This document shows, piece after piece, positions 11,173-22,248 of a stretch of DNA of 64,000 nucleotides; within the stretch, counting starts at the first letter, position 1, and each line of letters opens with the position of its first letter. Both the position numbers and the translations under genes were made by a program. The notes beneath the pieces were generated by a model. The model saw only the letters and a list, made by a program, of their open reading frames with translations, was not told the origin of the DNA and ran no database searches. The stretch spans positions 109,847,486-109,911,485 of the forward strand of contig OY757907.1 in NCBI GenBank assembly GCA_963585895.1. Reading direction: 5' to 3'. This DNA comes from Sepioteuthis lessoniana. Lineage: Eukaryota > Mollusca > Cephalopoda > Myopsida > Loliginidae.

Positions 11173-11998
11173 TTGCCCTGTCAGCTGGGTCTGTAGAATA
11201 CACCAACTGCATCTCTGCAGAGGGGTAAGACTACCCCCAATGAGTGTCCTGGATATGACACTAAACAATCTGATCGTGAGGTTTCAGTGATGCTGGAGCT
11301 TTGCGGATTGCCATCGCTTCCAGGTCCACTCTGGCCTGGAGTGTTAGTACTTGATAGGATTCTATCTATTGTTCAAATAGAATGAAACTGTGTACTTATG
11401 CTAAACTGAATTGCTTGAAATAAAACTGTTTTGACATGTAAACTACGTACTTATGCTAAACTGAGTTGTTTGAAATAGAAATGTTTTTGACTTGAAACTG
11501 TACTACACTAAACTGAATTTTTTTAAATAGAACTGTTTTGACATTTAACTGTGTGTAAACAAAAACTGTACTTATACTAAACCAAATTTTTTGAATTAGA
11601 GCTCTTTGTCTAAACTGAATAGCGTGAAATAAAATTGTTTTTGACAATTAAACTGTGTACTTATACTAAACTGAATTGTTTGAAATAAGTAAGTAAAGTT
11701 GGCAAACTTAGTCAAGGGTAACCTGAAGGCTCCCTTTTCAATAGCTACTACACCATGGTGTAGAGGACTGCTTCTCTTTACTCTTGATCCATACCTTATA
11801 ATGCTGATGCCAGGCAGCATCAATTACCATTTTTTGAGTTTTTGGTATGACTCAACCTGTGAACCCTGTCTCCCAGACGATTGGCGAACACTCTACTCAT
11901 TAGGCCTATGGTAACTGTTCATTTGTATAAAAATGGGTTTGGCATTAAATAACCTTCAAAGGTTGATATGCCATAAACCCAAACAAACAAACAAACAA
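11173..11998 (+). mobile_element. SINE-D, longest complete copy, with nested SINE-A
   Basis: An exact 14-bp TSD, tatagatataacta (11159-11172 and 11999-12012), fixes the ends. The element begins ttgccctgtcagctggg and ends in (aaac)n. Six iterations of a 'ctaaactgaatt..ttgaaat' unit start near 11401, 11455, 11507, 11577, 11611 and 11666. Without the SINE-A at 11686-11912 it would be about 600 bp. The TSD and A/C-rich tail show LINE-type mobilisation. Confidence 0.9.
11686..11912 (-). mobile_element. SINE-A nested in SINE-D
   Basis: This is a reverse-oriented SINE-A with the (aagt)n-type tail at left and the decayed tRNA-like head at right. A small internal deletion removes part of the region around 11770. 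It breaks the SINE-D body just before its 3' tail. Confidence 0.8.
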
Positions 11999-12012
11999 TA
12001 TAGATATAACTA

Positions 12013-12887
12013 ACTTTCAATCATCTCATCCCAAATATAGGGTGACATTTGGTTGGAATACAGTTGATTATATAATTCTCATGTAACATGCACTCGTAAC
12101 TTTTGGGCTAAAAAACCTGAGAAAATTGTGTGTCTCAAATGCCAATAATGACTGAATTATTTACACTAAAACTATTAGATGTGATATTCAAAGAATTTCT
12201 TAATGTTCTGAGCATTTATTTTATTTTATTTCCATTGCATTTTACCATGACTTACGTCTTATGACCACTGAATAATCAACATGGATTGGAGATTTTAAAA
12301 AGTCTACAGAATGACCTGAGCTTCTCTCTCATTCTCTGGAATCTGTTTTTCTGTGACTGTACTGCTACAAGTTTCAGTGTAAAAGATTTGTCAGTCATTG
12401 ACACTCAAGCCGAAGAGAAAATCTTATTCTGTTGTAATTGTTTTAATTTACATTAAAAATACTAGATGTACCAGACAGTAAATGTCTTTGATAAAGAAAA
12501 CCTTAAAATTTGACTTGTCTAACTTGCATCTTATTTTTACTGCTTTTTATTTTAACACTCATATACCATGAAGAAAACAGCATGGATTAAGAATTTAAAA
12601 AATAAACATCCCATGAAAGCTTTTATGGCTAAATTGGTACTAGCATTACCATATAAAGATAAGCACCTAAAGATTAAGTATTAAGTTCAAATCTCATTAT
12701 CAGATTTTTTTTTTTGTTGAAATCTCTGTTTCTTGCTGCTTGCTTAACAGCCATCGAATAATAATTCCAGAGGAGTAACTACAAAAAGCAGAAGAAATAT
12801 GAACTGTTATTAAAAAATATAAAAAGTGAAGCCTTCAATTTTTTTTAATTTTTTGATATAAATGAAAACATATAATAGTGATGATGT
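12013..12887. other. Unassigned AT-rich DNA
   Basis: No recognisable repeat, RNA or coding sequence is present between the SINE-D and the minisatellite. Confidence 0.4.
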
Positions 12888-13431
12888 CAAGATGTATGTA
12901 CAGCTGACCAACTTATATAATAAAGTGATGATATCAAGATGTCTAGATGTGTGTAGAGCAGACCAACTTATATAATAAAGTGACGATGTCAAGATGTCTA
13001 GATATGTGTACAGCTGAGCAACTTATATAATAAAGTGATGATATCAAGATGTCTAGATGTGTGTACAGCAGACCAACTTATATAATAAAGTGATGATATC
13101 AAGATGTCTAGATGTGTGTACAGCAGACCAACTTATATAATAAAGTGATGATATCAAGATGTCTAGATGTGTGTACAGCAGACCAACTTATATAATAAAG
13201 TGATGATATCAAGATGTCTAGATGTGTGTAGAGCAGACCAACTTATATAATAAAGTGATGATATCAAGATGTCTAGATGTGTGTACAGCAGACCAACTTA
13301 TATAATAAAGTGATGATATCAAGATGTCTAGATGTGTGTACAGCAGACCAACTTATATAATAAAGTGATGATATCAAGATGTCTAGATGTGTGTCGAGCA
13401 GAGCAACTCACATATATTAAAATGATGATGT
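12888..13431. repeat. Minisatellite, 55-bp unit, 10 copies
   Basis: Copies start at 12888 (47 bp, lacking 8 bases), then exactly every 55 bp from 12935 to 13375. The unit begins caagatgtctagatgtgtgt and contains caacttatataataaag. Central copies are nearly identical; the first, third and last are the most diverged, as expected if the array grows by unequal exchange in its interior. Open frames on both strands here are by-products of the repeat. Confidence 0.95.
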
Positions 13432-13499
13432 CTAGACAAGTTAGTGCTAATTTGAAAAAATTATTAAATCATTGTTGGTTTAAAATCATTTTTTTTACT

Positions 13500-13620
13500 A
13501 TATCCAATATTGTATAAAAGATTACATAATTTTTTTACCATAAATGATATTGTATAAAGATTGTATAAATTTTTCCCCTTATCCTATATTGTATAAAAGA
13601 TTATATAAATTTCTTTATTA
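13500..13620. repeat. Short tandem repeat, about 50-bp unit, 3 copies
   Basis: The motif 'atattgtataaaagatta..aattttt' recurs three times with small differences. Confidence 0.6.
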
Positions 13621-14844
13621 AACTAATAAACTTTCAGAATTGTAAAAGATATTTCACTTGCAAATTTATGTCATAAGCCAAGAAGTATTTGGAAATTTAT
13701 GCAAGAAAAATTTGGTGTATTTGATCATTTTTTTTCATTAAAAACAAACTTTTAAATATTCTGTCAATATGGGTCCAATAAAAGAAATTTCCTAATTGAT
13801 GAAAATAGAGTGTTTTTCTAATTTTCCGAATAACAAACAAGACTAATTTTTGAAAAAGAAATGCAAATTTATATGTTAATCATATATTCATATTGAGCGT
13901 GATCCTGTTTGGAGTTTGTCAGGGTTTCTGAAATTTCTATCTAATTTACATGGCATTTGTGGTGATGGTGACTGGCCAGTTAAACCTCACTCCACAGCAA
14001 TATAAGATAGCTGCTTTCTGTCGGTAAGTTAAAAAAAAGAAAACACTGTTGATCCTATGCAGACCTCCATGCCAAAATAACACTATAAACAGAAAATTTT
14101 AGCCATAAGAACAGCTGATATACTAAAATCCAGTTTTGAAATAGTTCTTTCAAACTCATTTTTTGATTATAATAAAATTCATGTTTTTTTGTTTTTTTTA
14201 ACTGTTTTCATAAACTCAAGAGAAATCTTTATAATTTCTACCATCTGAATCCATAAGCTTAATGTTCCGGGTGGAATTTTATTTTACCATATATAAGGTT
14301 GATATTTTAAGTTCATAGAAATCCTGTTAGATATAAATAATGATAGGTTTAATATAGTGACCATACACAGCTGTTCTTTTATAATGGGATAGCTTTAAAA
14401 AAAAGAATTTTTCACCCAGAGCAAAGTTTGAATATATTTAGTCATTGATTTTTGTGAATTTTGTGAGCTGGTATAGGATATTTGAGGATGAAGGGTTAAG
14501 TTTTAAAAGAAACAGTTTTCGTGTAAGGTTAGAAAAATACCATTCCACCCTCTGAATACATTTAAAACAAGTATACAAGAAATATATTCAAAACATTACT
14601 GATAGAATATAATACAAAATGCCTATTCAGTAGAAATAAATGAAAATGTATGTTTTGTATAAGAACCAGACGCATTCAAATTTTGTGAACTATTTTCTCA
14701 TTGCAGTGGTTGATAAATATGAGAGAGACTGTTCAGTGAACTTTACTGGAACTAGGAAAACTTAAATCGTTATTCCCAAATGACCCCCCTCTCAACAAAC
14801 CAACTTTTTTTTATTTTCCTATAACTTATTTACATTCATCCTAC
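13621..14844. other. Unassigned AT-rich DNA
   Basis: I see no repeat family, RNA gene or domain. Confidence 0.4.
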
Positions 14845-15337
14845 CTAACAATATCTTGTTTCTCTATCTTTATTTATATTATTTTGTTCTCGTCAGGATT
14901 TTTTCTTTTTTTTTAGTTGTTTTTTTTCTGTCTTCTTCTTTCTCTTTGATTAATTTTTCTTTTCCTAAAACTTTTTATTTTTGTTTGACTTTTTCCTCTG
15001 TTTTTAATTTGTATAATAATCTTCCTTTTCACAACTATATTTTTCTTCTACATTTTTCATTTCTTTTCTTTCATTCGTCTTTTTCATTTTTTCCTTACCT
15101 CACTTTATTTTCTTTTCTCTTTCTGCTTTCCTATTTTTTTCTTTTTCTCACCTTTCCAAGCCTTCCAGCTGATAATCCCCAAAATATCTTTCTTTTCCTT
15201 TCTCTCTCATTTTTTTTTGCTTGTTCTTCCTTTTCTTGTTTGCTTTCTTTTTTTTTTTTCTTTTTTGTTTGCCTTCTCTCTTTAAATTTCTTTGATTTTT
15301 TTTTTTTTTTTTTTTTATCTACCCCTGCCTTTCCAAT
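14845..15337 (+). repeat. Long pyrimidine tract
   Basis: About 490 bases are strongly T/C biased on this strand, ending in a pure T run at 15297-15316. The 165-codon open frame over it is made almost only of F, L and S and is a composition artefact. Confidence 0.8.
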
Positions 15338-16026
15338 TCATCAAACAGACTGAACATACACAGAAACACCATTATAGACATTGCAGATCTTTATTTCTGC
15401 AAATATGTCTAAATTTGTTTCAAAACTTGAGGGAAATGCATAATTCACCTGTAATTTTCTCAGTGAAATACTAATTAGGCCTTTGGGTATTGTAATTTCC
15501 TTGAACAGTTAATCCTTTACTCCTTGCCTTCTTTTAAACGCCCTCTCCACAACAAAAAAATTATCATCATCATCATCACTATAAACAATAATTTAGGAAG
15601 AAAATAACCTTCAGTACTATCAGCACTAATTTTACCATCATTATATTATTCTTATAATTTTTAATCATCAGTGGCATTAAATTTTCAAATAAGGATCCCT
15701 AACACCACAATCATCAGCATTAGTTTATTTATCAACTTTATTTACGTCATCATCATCATTTGCTTTTTCTTGTCAGCCGCTGATTTTGATTCAAGTTTAT
15801 CATTTAGTCATCTTCATTGCTTTTATTTTTTTGAATAAGCATCACAGGATTACTTCCCTACTCGAAGATGTTACATTTAATATCATTATTGGATTTGTTA
15901 TTGGTATTTGGTAACATTTGGTGCTAGTGAGGATATTTAGTTATGTCCTGACTCACCAAGTTCCCAGATTAGTATTGGTATTTCCATTGATTGACTAATA
16001 CTGAATAAAGATATAAATAGTTCATA
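15338..16026. other. Unassigned DNA with (atc)n patches
   Basis: Small (atc)n runs occur near 15562-15580 and 15748-15760. Nothing else is recognised. Confidence 0.4.
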
Positions 16027-16288
16027 TAAGTAAAGTTGGTGATCGTAGTCGAGGGTGACCCGAAGGCTCCCTTTTCAATAGCTACTATACCAAGGTCTAA
16101 GGGAGGAAGCTACTCCTTTCCCTGAATTGCTCCACTTTACCCTTCATCACTATCTTATAATGCTGAGTGCTTAGCAAGGGGGCATCAAGTACCATTTTTT
16201 GAGTCTTTGGTATGACTTAACCAGGGATTGAACCCCAGTCTCTTGGACCATTGGCAAACACTCTACTGATTAGGCCAGTGGCCCAGTA
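16027..16288 (-). mobile_element. SINE-A, full length
   Basis: A reverse-oriented complete copy. The B box reads ggattgaacccc on plus, and the plus-strand end 'taggccagtggcccagta' gives the extended 5' start of the family. Confidence 0.85.
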
Positions 16289-16321
16289 AGTTCATATAAA
16301 CATATAGGTATTTAATATAGA

Positions 16322-16556
16322 TGTATTTACCCAACGCAACACAAAGTCAAGTTTGACTGGTTAGAAATAAGAGTTTTTCTTTTCTTAGACTGGTTGCCAT
16401 TCTAATTTTTAATGGCTAAAGTGAGAAAATTTGGATTCGTACTGTTCCCAAGGGTATTGGAGCTGTGTGAAATGCTTACAGCCTTGTCTAGGATTTGAAC
16501 TCAAATTGGTGTGACCATTTTCTCTGATGATAACCATTACACCACGGGCACCACCT
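16322..16556 (-). mobile_element. SINE-B, old variant
   Basis: The reverse complement runs from ggtgcccgtggtgtaatggt through a diverged centre (acccttgggaacagtacgaa) to the 3' end at 'acccaacg'. Its body lacks a few segments compared with young copies. Confidence 0.7.
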
Positions 16557-17089
16557 CATTTAATATATATATCTATTTATAAAACACATATAAGAAATAT
16601 TACAAAAATTCACAAATGTGTCCCAGAAAGATAAAATTTGCACTTTGTTTCATGATTGAGCAGTATATAAAAAGGCGTACGAAAATGGTGAAAAGTTTTG
16701 TCGTTTTTGGTGGGTTTCATTTCAACAGCAAAGCCAAATGACAAGGCCAATTTCTGGATAGTGAGACCAAATCTGTTCTCTGAACATAGATACAAAAAGA
16801 GGGCTTATCCATTCAAAGATAATAACAAAAAAGGGGTTTAGGAACTAAGTTTCTGTTCTGATCAATGAATAGTGAGAAAAAAAACATCACGTCTACTTTG
16901 TTTGAGAAAGCATTCTAAATTCTCACGGACACATGATGTTGAAAGACACACCAACAAATCCAAGAAAAGAGAGTTTTTCATTGCCTCCATACAATATCAT
17001 CATCCTTAGAATTACAATCAGCGTGACCCACCATGAATTTGAATACTCTCACTCTCCCTCATAATCCTTTTGACCTATTTTTTTAACGT
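16557..17089. other. Unassigned DNA
   Basis: No family is recognised. There is a short (at)n run near 16563. Confidence 0.4.
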
Positions 17090-17223
17090 CTACTGTGGGT
17101 TGAACACTAAACTATACCCAGTTGTAAGCCTCCATTGCTATTACTCTAAGTTCCACTATGATCTGGAGTGGTACTATATTTGTGTCTCATCTATGAGTAA
17201 AATAGATCAGTTTGAAACATTGT

Positions 17224-17466
17224 TCTAATGGGTAGAGTGTTCGCCAATGGTTCGGGAGACCAGGGTTCAATCCCAGGTTGGGTCATACCAAAGACTTTAA
17301 AAATGGTACTTGATATCTCCTTGCTTAACACTCAGCATTATAGGGTGCATATCAAGGGTAAAGTGGAGCAATCCAGGGAATGGAGTAGCGCCCTTCCCTA
17401 CACCTCGGTGTTGTAGCTATTGAAAAGGAAGCCTTCAGGTCACCCTTGACTACGGTTGCCAACTTA
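17224..17466 (+). mobile_element. SINE-A nested in SINE-D2
   Basis: Complete tRNA-like head (tgggtagagtgttcgccaat; B box ggttcaatccc) to 'ggttgccaactta'. It is well conserved against the copy at 4005. Confidence 0.9.
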
Positions 17467-17654
17467 TTAGTATCAGAAAAGAATACCTAAAATAATATAA
17501 TTATATGCAAATTATTTGTGTTATGAATAATTGCTTGAATCTGTAACTATTTACAAAGGATTTTCTTTAATTACTAGAAACTTTATAACTGCGTCTAAAT
17601 AAATGATTATTATCAAATAAAAACAAATACTTGAAATCATATAATTATCCATTA

Positions 17655-17937
17655 TATGCCCATGGTGTAATGGTTATCGTCACTGGAAATAGACACGGCG
17701 ACACGAGTTCAAATCCTGGACGAGACTGATTGCATTTCACATAGCACTAATACCCTTGGGAAAGGTATGAATCCAATTATTCTCCCTCCAGCTATGGGTA
17801 AATAGTAGGGCAGACTAGGTTCTTCAGCTTTGGTGAGGCAACTAGTCTAGGAGAAGGAAAACTCTGAATTCAAACCTGTTAAACTCTGCTTAAAAAATTG
17901 ACCTTGTGTCATATCCTGTCCGAGCGGAGTAAATATG
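17655..17937 (+). mobile_element. SINE-B, full length, nested in SINE-D2
   Basis: An exact 16-bp TSD, atataattatccatta (17639-17654 and 17938-17953), bounds a 283-bp element. The head is catggtgtaatggttatcgt with B box gagttcaaatcc. The central domain is acccttgggaaaggtatgaa, then tatgggtaaatag, and the 3' end is near 'gtccgagcggag'. It is the best-delimited SINE-B of the window together with the copy at 55162. Confidence 0.95.
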
Positions 17938-18061
17938 ATATAATTATCCATTAATTTTTAGAATTAGATAGGAATACTAGAGACCATTTAATTTTGCATG
18001 AATTATTAATATCAAATAGGTATACTTGAAACCATACAAGACTGCTGATTATTTGTCTTAG

Positions 18062-18605
18062 TTTGATTTGGTTTGGTTTTATGGCATATCAACCATTGTT
18101 GGTTATTTAATGTCAAATCCTGTTTTTACATATATATTAAATATATGATTAGAAAACACATTTTGTAGATACACACAGTTACATGTTCAAACTTCTATTT
18201 CTAACTATTCAATTTAGTGTAAGCCAAAGTTAAATGGTTCCAAGTATTGCTATATATCATTAACAATTCGATTAAACGTCAGTCATTTGTTTACATAGAG
18301 TTAAATGATCAAATAGTCCTATTTCAAACAATTCAATTTAGCATAAGTCATTTGTTTTTACAGTTTAAATGTCAAACAGTTCTATTTGACTGATAGATAG
18401 GAACCTATCAGGTGCTACCACTTCAGGCTAGATAGGACCTGGGAGTGATAGTAATAAACAGATAGTCTGGATTCCCCAAAGCTTCAGCATTACTGGCACC
18501 TAACCATCAGACTGTTTAATGTCATATCAGGACACTCATTGGGTGAGTCATACCACTCTGCAGAGGTGCAGTCAGTGTATTCTGCAGTCCTAATTCACTG
18601 GGCTG
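18062..18605 (-). mobile_element. SINE-D, full length, nested in SINE-D2
   Basis: The reverse complement starts at the head (18605 side) and ends with the tail and an aaacc-rich end at 18062. It is flanked by gtcttag and gtctcag (7 bp, one mismatch). The iterated body holds about four units. Confidence 0.85.
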
Positions 18606-18832
18606 GTCTCAGATAGGAATACTCAATATCGTATAATGGTTTGCCAAAAACTCTCAAGAAACACTTATACAAATGTAAATATAAATATGCAAGGAATATG
18701 ATTCCCTAACCATTTGGTATAACATAACCCTAGACTAGTGGAAATTCCATTTAAAATCAATCAATCAAAAACCTTCATTCTATTTACATGCAAGTCACCT
18801 CTGACCTGAAGTGGTAGTCTTATTAGGGTTTT

Positions 18833-19245
18833 GGGTTCAATCAGCTGGGGCTATAGAATATCCCAACTGAATCTCTGTAGAGGTGTAAGACCACCCCCAA
18901 TGAGTATCCTGGCTATGATTCTAAACAATCTGATAGTGAAGCTCCAGAAATGCTGGAGTTTTGGGGAATGTGGAGTACCTCTTTATTGCTATCACTCCCA
19001 GGGCCACTCTGGCCTGGGGTGGTAGCATCTGATAGGGTTCTGTGGGTCAAAAAGAACTAAACTGTCTAATTACTCTAAACTGAATTGTTTGAAATAGAAC
19101 TATCTTGACATTTAACTATGTATAAACAAAAAACTGTACTTATACTAAATTGAATTGTTTGGAACTTTTATCAAAATTACTTAATTCGGCATTAAATGAC
19201 CCAAAAAGGGTTGATGTGCCATAAAACAACCAAACCAAACCAAAC
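18833..19245 (+). mobile_element. SINE-D, full length, nested in SINE-D2
   Basis: An exact 14-bp TSD, cttattagggtttt (18819-18832 and 19246-19259), bounds a 413-bp element. It has the head 'caatcagctggggct', B-box-like gtgtaagaccaccccc, a short body with about two iterated units, and the shared tail ending in (aaacc)n. Confidence 0.95.
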
Positions 19246-19315
19246 CTTATTAGGGTTTTATTTTTATTAGTCTTATTAAAGTTTTATCTGTTGGTCAAAT
19301 AGATCTGTTTGAAAA

Positions 19316-19748
19316 TGTTATATATTGACCCTCGAACAAGCCGTCAATCAAGAGATGTACCTGTGTAAATAAGTGGAAGAACAGCAAAAGCAAGTGGGCG
19401 TTAAAAAATAATATAACCAGGTGCCGGGGTGGTTTGAGTCAGTTGGAGACAGGATGCTGAAGTGAGAACCAGTTCCAGACAGAGGGCTTTGAGCAACCCA
19501 AGCCAAGATGTGAAAGAAGTGCTGCTATGGTCAAGGAAGAACTTGTGTCAATATAGCAGTCCGTCTTTGTCTCCACTCATTTCTCACACACAACAAACAT
19601 CACCTTTTCGTAAATAAAGTGTGAGAGATTTATATTTTTATAAAGAAGTGTATTCGTTTGTTATTGAAGTCGTCATTATCAGTTGATTATGATATGATTA
19701 TGTTCCCATGTATATGTATACGTGCAGTTGTATTGTGGCAATACAACA
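19316..19748 (+). mobile_element. Solitary LTR, 433 bp (family E), nested in SINE-D2
   Basis: The element starts TGTTATATATTGACCC and ends ..GGCAATACAACA, i.e. TG..CA, with aaaa on both sides as a 4-bp duplication. It contains a polyadenylation signal in 'gtaaataaagtgtg'. The related LTR at 23234-23680 has the same ends and similar length. No internal coding region is present, so it is a fossil left by LTR-LTR recombination. Confidence 0.65.
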
Positions 19749-19800
19749 AAAATTATTAGTATTAAATCGGAGTACTTTGTCTTCTGTGAATCCTGAAATT

Positions 19801-21016
19801 GTGTAAAAACAAAGTTATGAATATTTTAGAAGCTTTTAAAAATTGAATTTGTGCAGCCATTAAGGTCACATTTTAACGACTAAATGATTAATTGCAAAAT
19901 GAATCGATAAGGAAAAATTGAAAAAAATTCAACTTCAGTGGTCAATTTTGGAAATTATTTATAGCAAATGAATAAATAAAGGAAAGTACTCTGTAACTAG
20001 TATTCAATGGTTATCTCCCTTGATATATCATAATGATCATGATGAGTATAAATGCAGATCCTACATTATTATTAAGCTGAAAATTGGATTAGAATTCTTT
20101 TTATTCGCTAAGAGCCTTTTAATGTGAATGCCCTAAAAATCTTGCTATGATGTACCATTTTTGCTCTTATAGCAACATTAACATTGAAAAATCAGCTCCT
20201 TATGAATAAAATACTGGAATGCACAAAGCCTGAATAGGTTTTATTTTATTTTGTTTTCTGTGAATCTTGAAATATTAACCCATTTTTCCTGAAAGCAAAT
20301 CCAAGTTTGCTGTGTGAAAGAGAAAGACTCCTGTAACCTAGATTGCTTACTTTGTATACAAACACCCTTCAATAAACGAAGTTCTCATTCCTTGTCTTAG
20401 ACTTTCTAAGAATTCATTATAATATAATTTTCTTCCAGGTATGATGAGCTTAATTCATTAAAAGCTTTTAACATTAACCTTTTTATATTTTTTTTTGTAA
20501 GGTGGAGTGGGGGTCAGAATCAAGATTCATTTACATGGAGAGTGTGTCTGTATAATGACATTCTTTAATTTCTCAAAGAATGGTAATTAGGCTACAATCA
20601 TGAAATCTTTCTTGAACCTGTCATTACAGACCCAGGAAATTAAATACTAATGCCAAACTCAACAAGGGCAGAAGATGAGATCAAATTTATTATATAGTGA
20701 GAGATGCAGACAAGGTAGTTGAAATCATCTTCTATGCTCAAAGGGATTTGCTTGAACTCATTATTATCGCAAACAGCAAAAAGATTTAAATGAAACTTGC
20801 TACTTTCAAAATAGGCTTTCATATCACTCATAAGTAAATTCCTTATGTCAGTCTCATACAAATAGGAATGTCACCCTCTGGAGAGAAATTACGTCTATTT
20901 ATACAGCATTATGTCATTAATATGCATATTTATTTTGTGTCTCCATTGTTTTTAAACAAATTCAGTATATTATCAATAATCAAGGTTTTTTTTATGAGTT
21001 TAAGGATTATCTGACA
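19801..21016. other. Unassigned AT-rich DNA
   Basis: No repeat family or domain is recognised. A polyadenylation-like 'caataaacg' occurs near 20372, without further support for a gene. Confidence 0.35.
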
Positions 21017-21270
21017 TTATGGTTAGAGTGTTCGCCAATGGCCCGGGAGACCTGGGTTCATTCCCAGGTCAAGTCATACCGAAGACTCAAAAAAATGGTA
21101 CTTGATGCTACGTTGCTTAACACTCAGCATTATAAGGTAAGAATCAAGGGTAAAGTGGAGTAACCCAGGGAAAGGATTAGCGCCCTCCCCTACACCTTGG
21201 TGTAGAAGCTATTGAAAAGAGAGCCTTCGGGTCACCCTCGACAACGGTCACCCACTTTACTTTACCTTAT
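21017..21270 (+). mobile_element. SINE-A, full length
   Basis: Head 'ggttagagtgttcgccaatg' with B box ggttcattccc; the body is intact to 'cacccactttactttacc', which preserves the (cttt/tact) tail. Confidence 0.85.
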
Positions 21271-21439
21271 TCAAAACGTGTAAAAGAAAGAAATGAAAAA
21301 AGTGGTCTCAGTAAAATTTCGATGAGAAGACGATAAAATAAGGAAAGAATCAATAAGATTAGAACCACAAACCCATGAAAGATTACGTGACGTATCCAGC
21401 TTTTATCTCATTGGTATACTTTGTACTCCTCTTTACTCT

Positions 21440-21655
21440 GTTAGAGAGGCTTAGAAAAAGCTGCATCCCTTGCAGAAGGATAAACCCCCCCACCCCCAAA
21501 AAACGGTGTGTCTTAGGTATAACACTAAACTCCATCTGATGGTGAAACTCCAGCTCTGAAAATCTGGGAAGTGTGCCCTCTTTTCAAATCTACTCTGACT
21601 CAGAATGAAAGTACCTACTGACCCTTTAAGGGGTTGTAATGACCCCTCAAACTAT
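21440..21655 (+). mobile_element. SINE-D2, 5' part
   Basis: It contains 'gctgcatcccttgcagaagg', then 'aacactaaactccatctgatgg', then 'ctactctgactcag'. The body and tail are missing here. A D2 tail at 22523-22621 could belong to the same original copy. Confidence 0.55.
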
Positions 21656-21975
21656 AAGCCTGACTGTGGTAACCTGACTGGGAAAAAAGAAATCAAGCAC
21701 AAAACACTTCCATTTGTTTTCCTTGTATGAAAAATATTTGTTGCCGGATTGTTTCTAGTAGTTGAATGAACATAGAGATAGAGAAGAAGAAGCTTGCACT
21801 GTCACAAGAGAGATAGATAGTGTACAGTGAGAGAAGAAAGAGAGAGACCCTCCTGGCTTTCTCTCCTCCATGTCTCCACCATTGTGTCTGCTCACTGTCT
21901 TTCAGAATCCATTCTTATATATATCTATCCCTAAGAATTATTAATTATGTAATCTTGAAGTGACATCTAACTGCT
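21656..21975. other. Unassigned segment with purine-rich core
   Basis: A purine-rich section (21775-21855) is followed by a pyrimidine-rich one (21865-21915). It has a composition unlike its neighbours and could be a decayed LTR, but no termini are recognisable. Confidence 0.25.
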
Positions 21976-22207
21976 AAGTCACAAATATCAGCTGATTCTA
22001 CACAATTGTTTATATTTGAATATTTTGCATTTCAAGTCACAAATATCAGCTGATTCTACACAATTGTTTATATTTGAATATTTTGCATTTCAAGTCACAA
22101 ATATCAGCTAATTCTACACAATTGTTTATATTTGAATATTTTGCATTCCAAGACACAAATATCAGCAGATTCTGACCAATAGTTTATCTTTGGATATTTT
22201 CCTAACA
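21976..22207. repeat. Tandem repeat, 58-bp unit, 4 copies
   Basis: The unit 'aagtcacaaatatcagctga..' repeats with exact 58-bp spacing from 21976, 22034, 22092 and 22150. The first three copies are nearly identical and the fourth is diverged. Confidence 0.9.
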
Positions 22208-22248
22208 TTCTGAATTCACCAACAAATGTTTTGTATGTTTTACATTCC

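Larger units (their letters stand above)
17090..18770 (+). mobile_element. SINE-D2 broken by three younger insertions
   Basis: The pieces 17090-17223, 17467-17654, 17938-18061 and 18606-18770 read in order as one SINE-D2, ending 'ccctagactagtgg..ttaaaatcaatcaatc'. SINE-A, SINE-B and SINE-D occupy the three gaps. The SINE-B and SINE-D junctions have TSDs derived from the D2 sequence. Confidence 0.7.
18785..19800 (+). mobile_element. Second SINE-D2, broken by a SINE-D and a solitary LTR
   Basis: The pieces 18785-18832, 19260-19315 and 19749-19800 read as one SINE-D2 (ctctgacctgaagtggtag, gtcaaatagatctgtttg, attaaatcggagtac). The two gaps hold a SINE-D and an LTR, each flanked by duplicated D2 bases. 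The end is approximate. Confidence 0.6.

Noticed and set aside
12888-13431. CRISPR array
   Set aside because: The whole 55-bp unit repeats with no unique spacers, and the DNA is clearly eukaryotic.
12810-13517. Small proteins on both strands of the minisatellite
   Set aside because: A 55-bp unit without stops in a frame gives open frames automatically; the residues just repeat.
14856-15353. 165-codon protein
   Set aside because: Composed almost only of F, L and S over a pyrimidine tract; composition artefact.
20640-20861. 73-codon reverse frame as an exon
   Set aside because: No splice sites or family resemblance; length is expected by chance.
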